Of a DNA stretch of 64,000 nucleotides, positions 58,335 to 64,000 are shown in pieces. This DNA comes from Clostridiales bacterium (GTDB lineage: Bacteria > Bacillota > Clostridia > Christensenellales > CAG-138), in assembly GCA_024691085.1 (NCBI GenBank), contig JAILNX010000027.1, forward strand, positions 1 to 64,000, read 5' to 3'. Both the position numbers and the translations under genes were made by a program. The notes beneath the pieces were generated by a model. The model had not been told where the DNA came from, made no database searches, and worked only from the letters and a program-made list of their open reading frames with translations. The first letter of the stretch is position 1, and each line of letters starts with the position of its first letter.

Positions 58335-58349
58335 TCTTTTAAACCTCCG

Positions 58350-59042
58350 TTATTCCATGCCGCGGATCTCCGCGTGTTTTACGTGCGGCCTGACGGTCTC
58401 AAGATACTCCTTCATCTCGAAAGCCTCCGGCGCGTGGAAGCCCGAAAACTTCACCGTGTCGCGGTCGGTGAAGGGCTGCAGGAAATACCTGTCCGCGCCC
58501 TCGATCATACGGCCGATGTTCACGAACGAATCCAGGTCGTGAAGCTCCTTCACGACCGTCGTTCTGAACTCATAGTCAACGCCGCTTTCCTTCAAGAGCC
58601 CGATGCTCTCGTAAACGGGCCCGAGGTCGAGCTTCTCGAGCCCCGAGGTCAAGGCGTAGCGCGCGGGATCGTTCTTTATATCCATCGCGATATAGTCGAC
58701 GAGCCTGTCCGAGATGAGCCTCGCGAGCGCATCGGGGCGGAAGCCGTTCGAGTCGAGCTTGACCGAATACCCGAGCTCCTTTATGCCCTTTATAAAGCCG
58801 TACAGCTCCTTTCTGAGAGTCGGCTCGCCGCCGGTTATGCAGACGCCCTCGAGCATACCCTTCCTTTTTTTAAGAAAGTCAAAGAACTCATTTTCGTCCA
58901 TTACGGAAGGAGCGGAGCCTGTCCACAGCTCCGAGTTGTGGCAGTAAGGGCAGCGCAGATCGCAGCCCGAAAGGAACACCGTGCAGGCGACCCGCCCGGG
59001 ATAGTCCAAAAGCGTGAGTTTCTGAATGCCGTTTATGTCCAT
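58350..59042 (-). CDS. Radical-SAM glycyl-radical-enzyme activase (NrdG2-like)
   Basis: From ATG 59042 (behind GAGGT) it encodes 230 residues: MDINGIQKLTLLDYPGRVAC, then the 4Fe-4S motif CDLRCPYC and the SAM-binding CITGGEPTLR. This fits the family annotated as anaerobic ribonucleotide-reductase activating protein. Its partner nrdD or another glycyl-radical enzyme is not in the window. The open frame runs far upstream through yabQ in another frame, so the short start is preferred. Confidence 0.9.
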   Translation of the reverse strand: MDINGIQKLTLLDYPGRVACTVFLSGCDLRCPYCHNSELWTGSAPSVMDENEFFDFLKKRKGMLEGVCITGGEPTLRKELYGFIKGIKELGYSVKLDSNGFRPDALARLISDRLVDYIAMDIKNDPARYALTSGLEKLDLGPVYESIGLLKESGVDYEFRTTVVKELHDLDSFVNIGRMIEGADRYFLQPFTDRDTVKFSGFHAPEAFEMKEYLETVRPHVKHAEIRGME

Positions 59043-59074
59043 AGATGTACCTCGATCATATCGATTATACACCG

Positions 59075-59416
59075 TTATTCGGGCATAATCAAGCGGTGAC
59101 CCAAGGGTGTGATAATGCCGGCGAGCGCCGCCTGCGGTAGGCACGCGCCCGCGAAGAAGGCCAGAAGTGCGTATGACCGCGGCTCCCCGCCGTTCGCGCG
59201 GACGAGGACTGCCGAGAGTATTGCCGTGACCGCGAGCGCGGCCAGCACTTCGAGCGCCGAGAACGCGATCTTCAAAAAGGCGTTCCCCCGCCTTCCCCTT
59301 AAGGATCTCGTGTAGAGCTTGCCCGGCAGGCGGAGAAGCGCGGCAATATGCCCCGCGATCAGCCCTCCCCACAGCATGACGAGGAGTATCGGCAGCTCGT
59401 TTACCGTCGTCCTCAT
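59075..59416 (-). CDS. yabQ: Spore cortex biosynthesis protein YabQ
   Basis: A 113-residue membrane protein with about three hydrophobic segments (LPILLVMLWGGLIAGHIAAL, ALEVLAALAVTAILSAVLV, LLAFFAGACLPQAALAGII). Position directly behind yabP, with start and stop overlapping at 59416, supports YabQ, a mother-cell protein needed for cortex formation. Sequence alone would be a weak call. Confidence 0.8.
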   Translation of the reverse strand: MRTTVNELPILLVMLWGGLIAGHIAALLRLPGKLYTRSLRGRRGNAFLKIAFSALEVLAALAVTAILSAVLVRANGGEPRSYALLAFFAGACLPQAALAGIITPLGHRLIMPE

Positions 59417-59712
59417 CAGCTGAACATCCTTTTGAATATGGAGCCCTTCTTCTCGGGAACGTCCTCGTCGTAGATGACCGCGCCTATCCTGCCCTCGACT
59501 ATGACCTGTCCGTCGTCGAGATCGAGCTTCGTTATATGCAGCTCCTCGCCCTCCACGGTGAGGCCGCCCGCGTCGGTCGAAAGACTGACCTCCGCTTCGT
59601 TGAAGCTCCCGACGTCCCGAACGCCGGTCACGCTCAAAAGCTCACGGTTGTCCACGTGTATCGCGTGCGAGCGGAGCCTTAAGCCGCTCTCCGTAAGTCT
59701 TGTATCGTTCAT
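59416..59712 (-). CDS. yabP: Sporulation protein YabP
   Basis: A 98-residue protein of the YabP/YqfC family, starting MNDTRLTESGLRLRSHAIHV with the block DNRELLSVTGVRDVGSFNEA and a basic end KKGSIFKRMFS. Members are sigma-E dependent and help build the spore coat or cortex. ATG 59712 follows CCGGAGG. The 215 bases upstream are shared with rho; I see no clear sigma-E site. Confidence 0.88.
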   Translation of the reverse strand: MNDTRLTESGLRLRSHAIHVDNRELLSVTGVRDVGSFNEAEVSLSTDAGGLTVEGEELHITKLDLDDGQVIVEGRIGAVIYDEDVPEKKGSIFKRMFS

Positions 59713-59815
59713 GCCCGTTTCCTCCGGCTTAAAAAAGCTTTGTTAAAGGGTATTAGCCGCGTCTTTAAAAAATGCCCGGCCGACTTTCTATCCCGTATTT
59801 CGTCACATTTTTTCC

Positions 59816-59845
59816 TTGACAAACCGCATAAAATAGTATTAGTAT
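59816..59845 (+). promoter_or_regulatory. Promoter of rho
   Basis: Perfect TTGACA (59816-59821), 18 bases, TAGTAT (59840-59845), about 80 bases before the rho start. The AT-rich leader holds nothing else I recognise. Confidence 0.75.
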
Positions 59846-59927
59846 ATGAAAGAACAAATTGAGTTCGTTTCACTTTCGGTCATCACATTTTTTGTTTTTT
59901 CATTAAAAAGTTCAAACGGGAGTTTCT

Positions 59928-61778
59928 ATGTACGACAATAATTATGACGTGGATCTTTTATCCGGAAAGAGCCTTGCGGATCTGAGGCTTATCGCAAAGG
60001 CGCTCAATATCCGTTCCGTCACCAAATACAAAAAAGCGGAGCTTATAGACCTTATAACGAACCTCGGCAAGACCGGGGCCGCCGAGCCGGTACCGACCGT
60101 CGAGGCGGAGGCTCCCCGCGAGGAAGCGCCGTCGAACGAGGTCAAAGAGGAGCCCGCCGCTTCCGAGCCCGCCGCATCCGGGCCCGCGGCTCCGGCGGTC
60201 CCGCCCGTCGATTATTATCCGCGCAGGAAGCAGCGCCCCAAGAAGGCGATAAACGATCCCGCGCCGTACGGGAAGCAGAAGGACGCCCAGAAGCCCGCAA
60301 GGCAGAACCGTCCCTACGACCGCCAGCAGTACGACCGCCAGCAGTACGACCGTCAGCAGTACGACCGTAACGAATACCAGCGTCCCCAGCAGCCGAGGGA
60401 GCAGTACCGCGAGCCGTATCAGCCGCCGTATCCTCAGTATCAGCAGCAGTACCGCGAGCCTTATCGTGAGCCGTATCAGCCGAACTATCCCCAGTACCGC
60501 GAGACTTATCCCGCCGAGGGCGAGGATCCGAGGTGGCGTCAGAACGGCTACTACAACGCCGAGTACGGCACGTCGAACCCCGCCGTGCCCGAGATGCTTG
60601 AGGGCGGCGAATGCGGCGACGCCGAGGGCATACTCGAGATCGCGAACGACGGCTACGGCTTCTTAAGGTGCGAAAACTATCTGCCCGGCCCCGGCGACGT
60701 CTACATCTCGAACGCTCAGATAAGAAGGTTCCGCCTTAAAAACGGCGACAAGGTCACGGGCAAGACGCGCCCCTCGCGCGATAACGACAAGTACCTCGCG
60801 CTTTTATACATCACCGCGGTCAACGATATGCCGCCCGAGAACGCGATATCCCGCCGTCCCTTCGAGGACCTCGTGCCGATATTCCCGAACGAGCGGCTCA
60901 CCCTCGACTCCAAGGACGCGAAGCCCGGCGAGAGGCTGGCGATACGCCTTATCGACCTTATGGCGCCGATCGGCAAGGGGCAGCGCGGCCTGATCGTCAG
61001 CCAGCCCAAGGCGGGCAAGACGACGCTTTTAAAGAACATCGCGAACGGCATAACCAACAACTTCCCCGACGTGACTCTCATAATGCTCCTCATCGACGAG
61101 CGCCCCGAGGAGGTCACGGACATTAAGAGGAGCATCAGGGGCGAGGTCGCCTACTCCACGTTCGATCAGCTTCCCGAGAACCATACGCGCCTCGCAGAGC
61201 TCGTGCTCGAGCGCGCCATGCGCCTCGTCGAGCAGGGACGCGACGTCGTGATACTGATGGATTCCATCACGCGTCTGGCGAGGGCGTACAACCTGACCAT
61301 CACCCCGACCGGCCGCACGCTCTCGGGCGGCATGGATCCCGCGGCGCTCTACAAGCCCAAGCGTTTCTTCGGCGCGGCGAGGAACATAGAGAACGGCGGC
61401 AGCCTTACCGTCATCGCTACCGCCCTCGTAGAGACCGGCTCCCGCATGGACGACATGGTCTACGAGGAGTTCAAGGGCACGGGCAATATGGAGATACACC
61501 TTGACCGCAAGCTCTCCGAAAGGCGCATATTCCCCGCCGTCGACATATATAAGTCCGGCACGCGCCGCGACGAGCTGCTGCTCACCCCCGAGGAGGCGGA
61601 ATGCGCGACGAACCTGCGCCGCATGCTCGTCACCGGCAACGCCGCCGACGTCACCGAGGAGGTCATCGATATGCTGAACAGGTCGGAGACGAACGAGGAG
61701 TTCGCCGCCCTCGTCAGAAAGCTCTCCACCGGCTACGAGTCCCAGGGCTATACGACGGGAAGAGTGATAAGAAAGTAA
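59928..61778 (+). CDS. rho: Transcription termination factor Rho with Tyr/Gln/Pro-rich insert
   Basis: Rho is the hexameric RNA helicase of factor-dependent termination. The 616-residue protein is about 200 longer than E. coli Rho. An N-terminal Rho_N helix-extension (1-50, [20 protein letters not shown]) is followed by an Ala/Pro/Glu linker, then a Tyr/Gln/Arg/Pro-rich stretch (about 125-200) with YDRQQ repeats. Then come the cold-shock-like RNA-binding domain ([20 protein letters not shown]) and the ATPase with P-loop [10 protein letters not shown], Walker [18 protein letters not shown] and C-terminal R-loop region. The ATG follows CGGGAG. Confidence 0.97.
   Translation: MYDNNYDVDLLSGKSLADLRLIAKALNIRSVTKYKKAELIDLITNLGKTGAAEPVPTVEAEAPREEAPSNEVKEEPAASEPAASGPAAPAVPPVDYYPRRKQRPKKAINDPAPYGKQKDAQKPARQNRPYDRQQYDRQQYDRQQYDRNEYQRPQQPREQYREPYQPPYPQYQQQYREPYREPYQPNYPQYRETYPAEGEDPRWRQNGYYNAEYGTSNPAVPEMLEGGECGDAEGILEIANDGYGFLRCENYLPGPGDVYISNAQIRRFRLKNGDKVTGKTRPSRDNDKYLALLYITAVNDMPPENAISRRPFEDLVPIFPNERLTLDSKDAKPGERLAIRLIDLMAPIGKGQRGLIVSQPKAGKTTLLKNIANGITNNFPDVTLIMLLIDERPEEVTDIKRSIRGEVAYSTFDQLPENHTRLAELVLERAMRLVEQGRDVVILMDSITRLARAYNLTITPTGRTLSGGMDPAALYKPKRFFGAARNIENGGSLTVIATALVETGSRMDDMVYEEFKGTGNMEIHLDRKLSERRIFPAVDIYKSGTRRDELLLTPEEAECATNLRRMLVTGNAADVTEEVIDMLNRSETNEEFAALVRKLSTGYESQGYTTGRVIRK
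60315..60374 (+). repeat. Four 15-base tandem repeats inside rho
   Basis: Units of TACGACCGCCAGCAG (60315, 60330, 60345 with one change, 60360 diverged) encode YDRQQ three times and YDRNE. Copy number could vary between strains. Confidence 0.93.
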
Positions 61779-61814
61779 TGAAGACCTAATACTGAAAAAT
61801 GAATAATGTATGTG

Positions 61815-61842
61815 AAAACTCCGCCTTTCGGCGGAGTTTTTC
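61815..61842 (+). terminator. Terminator of rho
   Basis: AAAACTCCGCC/GGCGGAGTTTT around TTTC, followed by TCCCATTTTTTT. Confidence 0.93.
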
Positions 61843-61879
61843 CCATTTTTTTATTCCTAAGTTTTAAGTCTTTATTATT

Positions 61880-62068
61880 TCATTCATCCTCGAGGATCTC
61901 CGAGGGATCGACGCCGAGCACCTGGGCGAAGCGGGCCGCGATCTTCGGCGAGATGGGGCGGTTGCCGCACATGTACTTGTAGATGATGCTGCATCCGACG
62001 CCGCATTTCTCGGCAAAAGTACTTCCGGTGTACCCCTTTTCCCTAAGGAGCTTCCTCAGTTTTGTCAT
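61880..62068 (-). CDS. Small XRE-type helix-turn-helix protein
   Basis: From ATG 62068 (behind GGGGGAC) it encodes 62 residues, almost only an HTH domain: MTKLRKLLREKGYTGSTFAE, then KCGVGCSIIYKYMCGNRPIS as recognition region. Such single-domain Xre/Cro proteins are usually DNA-binding regulators. It is divergent from the ABC importer and could control it, but no operator is proven. Confidence 0.85.
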   Translation of the reverse strand: MTKLRKLLREKGYTGSTFAEKCGVGCSIIYKYMCGNRPISPKIAARFAQVLGVDPSEILEDE

Positions 62069-62111
62069 TATCACGTCCCCCTTGTAATAACCTCGTTTTA
62101 TTATATGCCGT

Positions 62112-62140
62112 ATTATATCATTGAAACGACAAGAAATCAA
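62112..62140 (-). promoter_or_regulatory. Promoter of the HTH gene
   Basis: TTGATT (62135-62140), 17 bases, perfect TATAAT (62112-62117) on the minus strand. Confidence 0.8.
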
Positions 62141-62230
62141 ACATGTTTTGCAAAAAGTGTTAATAATATTCGATTTTTCGGAAAAAGCGTCCCGCGGTTC
62201 GTAAAAAACAACTTATATTCGATGTTCTTC

Positions 62231-62259
62231 TTGCAATCCCCGCCCTGCGGATATATAAT
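62231..62259 (+). promoter_or_regulatory. Promoter of the ABC importer operon
   Basis: TTGCAA (62231-62236), 17 bases, perfect TATAAT (62254-62259). Two GTATAC palindromes follow at 62272-62277 and 62289-62294 in the leader, possible operator half sites. Confidence 0.8.
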
Positions 62260-62317
62260 AAAAATGATTTAGTATACACTTTCATCCGGTATACGTGCTA
62301 ATAAAGGAGGGCAGTCA

Positions 62318-63877
62318 ATGGACGAGAAAACCGAAAAGGGCTCCCCGTATGTTATCGAGATGCTCCACATCACGAAGGAGTTTCCCGGGATCAAGGCGAA
62401 CGATGACATAACGCTTCAGCTGAAGAGGGGCGAGATCCACGCGCTTTTGGGCGAGAACGGCGCGGGAAAGAGTACGCTGATGAGCGTGCTTTTCGGCCTC
62501 TATCAGCCCGAGAAGGGCGAGATAAGGAAGAACGGCAAGGTCGTTAAGATCAAGGACCCGAACGACGCGACGGCGCTGAACATCGGCATGGTGCATCAGC
62601 ACTTCAAGCTGATCGAGGTGTTCTCGGTGCTCGACAACATCATCCTCGGCGCGGAGGATACGAAGCTCGGCTTCCTTCAGAAGAAGGAGGCGCGCCGCAA
62701 GGTAAAGGCGCTGTCGGAGCGCTACGGTCTCGCGATCGACATGGACGCGAAGATCGAGGATATCACCGTCGGCATGCAGCAGCGCGTCGAGATCCTGAAG
62801 ATGCTCTACCGCGACAACGACATACTGATATTCGACGAGCCGACCGCAGTCCTCACCCCGCAGGAGATCGTCGAGCTGATGCAGATAATGCGAAACCTCA
62901 AGGCCGAGGGCAAGAGCATACTGTTCATATCGCACAAGCTGAACGAGATCATGGAGGTCTCCGACCGCGTCACGGTCCTGAGGAAGGGCAAATACATCGG
63001 CACGGTCGAGACGAAGGACACCACCAAGGAGGAGCTCTCCCGCATGATGGTCGGCCGTCCCGTACAGCTGGTCGTAGAGAAGGACGAGGCGAAGCCCACG
63101 GATACCGTCCTTAAGATCGACTCCCTCACCGTCGCATCGAAGATACACAAGAACAACGCCGTGAAGAACGTGTCCCTCTCCGTAAGGAAGGGCGAGATCG
63201 TCTGCATCGCGGGTATCGACGGCAACGGCCAGACGGAGTTCGTGCACGCGCTGACCGGTCTTGAAAAGCCCGTTTCGGGTAAGATAGAGCTTCTCGGGAA
63301 GGACATCACGAAGTTCCCCATCAGAAAGCGCAGTCTCGCCGGCATGAGCCATATACCCGAGGACAGGCACAAGCACGGCCTCGTGCTCGACTTCACTCTC
63401 GAGCAGAACATGGTCCTGCAGCGCTATTTCGAGCCCCGTTTCCAAAAAGCGGGATTCATAAAGTTCTCCGAGGTCAGGCGCTACGCCGAGGGACTTATCG
63501 AGAAGTTCGACGTCCGCTCGGGCGAGGGCCCCGTCACTCCGGCTCGCTCGATGTCCGGCGGCAACCAGCAGAAGGCGATAGTCGCCCGTGAGCTTGACAG
63601 GGACATGCCGCTTATCGTGGCTGTGCAGCCAACGCGCGGTCTCGACGTCGGCGCGATCGAGTTCATACATAAGCAGCTCGTCGAGGAGCGCGACCGCGGC
63701 AAGGCGGTGCTCCTCATTTCCCTTGAGCTTGAGGAGGTCATGAACCTCTCCGACCGCATACTCGTCATGTACGAGGGCGAGATCGTCGGCGAGCTCGATC
63801 CCAAGAAGACCACCGTTGAAGAGCTCGGCCTCTACATGGCCGGCGCCAAGAGACAGGACAGGGAGGTGAAGGAATAA
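62318..63877 (+). CDS. Nucleoside/simple-sugar ABC importer, double ATPase
   Basis: A 519-residue protein with two fused ATPase domains. Domain 1 has Walker A GENGAGKST, a Q-loop in VHQHFKLIEVFSV, signature VGMQQR and Walker B DILIFDEPTAVLT. Domain 2 has a changed Walker A (GIDGNGQTE) and signature MSGGNQQK, the asymmetry usual for RbsA/NupO-type subunits. The MVHQHFKL block favours the nucleoside branch (BmpA-linked) over ribose. The ATG follows AAGGAGGG. The stop overlaps the permease start by one base. Confidence 0.92.
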   Translation: MDEKTEKGSPYVIEMLHITKEFPGIKANDDITLQLKRGEIHALLGENGAGKSTLMSVLFGLYQPEKGEIRKNGKVVKIKDPNDATALNIGMVHQHFKLIEVFSVLDNIILGAEDTKLGFLQKKEARRKVKALSERYGLAIDMDAKIEDITVGMQQRVEILKMLYRDNDILIFDEPTAVLTPQEIVELMQIMRNLKAEGKSILFISHKLNEIMEVSDRVTVLRKGKYIGTVETKDTTKEELSRMMVGRPVQLVVEKDEAKPTDTVLKIDSLTVASKIHKNNAVKNVSLSVRKGEIVCIAGIDGNGQTEFVHALTGLEKPVSGKIELLGKDITKFPIRKRSLAGMSHIPEDRHKHGLVLDFTLEQNMVLQRYFEPRFQKAGFIKFSEVRRYAEGLIEKFDVRSGEGPVTPARSMSGGNQQKAIVARELDRDMPLIVAVQPTRGLDVGAIEFIHKQLVEERDRGKAVLLISLELEEVMNLSDRILVMYEGEIVGELDPKKTTVEELGLYMAGAKRQDREVKE

Positions 63878-64000
63878 TGAAGTTCCGTAAATTCCTTAAC
63901 AAAAACGGCACGAGGAGCCTCCTTGCGACGCTGATCTCGATTTTGATCGGCCTCATCGCGGGCGCGATAACGATACTCCTCGTCGGCATATTCGACCAGA
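63877..64000 (+). CDS. ABC importer permease, N-terminal part (cut by window edge)
   Basis: Forty-one codons are visible from ATG 63877, overlapping the ATPase stop (TAATG). After a basic start (MKFRKFLNKNGTRS) comes a long hydrophobic segment, LLATLISILIGLIAGAITIL, as in BPD_transp_2 permeases of nucleoside/sugar importers. It continues beyond the window. Confidence 0.85.
   Translation, partial: MKFRKFLNKNGTRSLLATLISILIGLIAGAITILLVGIFDQ

Overview
The window is a GC-rich chromosomal segment from an endospore-forming anaerobe of the class Clostridia (Bacillota). The evidence for spores is spoIIR, sleB, ypeB, yabP and yabQ. The evidence for an anaerobic clostridial lifestyle is crt and hbd, an iron-sulfur type two-subunit serine dehydratase, a glycyl-radical-type activase and several secreted dockerin proteins. 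The genus cannot be fixed from sequence reading alone. An uncultured gut lineage related to Oscillospiraceae or Christensenellales is a guess.

Layout. 1-3581 (minus strand) is the str operon rpsL-rpsG-fusA-tuf, with tuf cut by the window edge. prs follows on the plus strand. 5104-9270 (minus) is a cobalamin-riboswitch operon: a CbiR-like TIM-barrel enzyme, then a BtuF-, BtuC- and BtuD-like corrinoid importer. 9431-13708 is a large secreted subtilase with an internal dockerin. 13946-17933 holds a GH2 glycosidase, an MFS sugar carrier and a P-loop protein. 18020-26702 is rpoB-rpoC with a small membrane-protein gene behind it. 27018-30301 carries small housekeeping genes: a sugar nucleotidyltransferase, DUF4364, Nudix, DUF4177, GNAT and an S23-type four-helix-bundle protein. 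30361-31051 is non-coding: an unusual hairpin-repeat array, a tRNA-Gln remnant, tRNA-Gln(CTG) and tRNA-Val(GAC).

31386-45042 (plus) is the most striking region. It is a tightly packed operon of a lipoprotein, a vWA membrane protein, a very large tubulin/FtsZ-like GTPase, a two-TM protein, a five-TM protein with a helicase-like core, and a zinc-ribbon/HExxH protein. This resembles the vWA-associated FtsZ-like systems predicted to remodel membranes, but the accessory genes are not ones I recognise.

45131-64000 holds spoIIR-sleB-ypeB, ispE, crt-hbd, two dockerin proteins built from one repeated module flanking sdaAB-sdaAA, yabP-yabQ with a radical-SAM activase, rho with a Tyr/Gln-rich N-terminal region, a small HTH regulator, and the start of a nucleoside-type ABC importer. 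Many transcription units have near-consensus sigma-A promoters and strong intrinsic terminators, which are listed. Heptamer tandem repeats sit on or near several stop codons.
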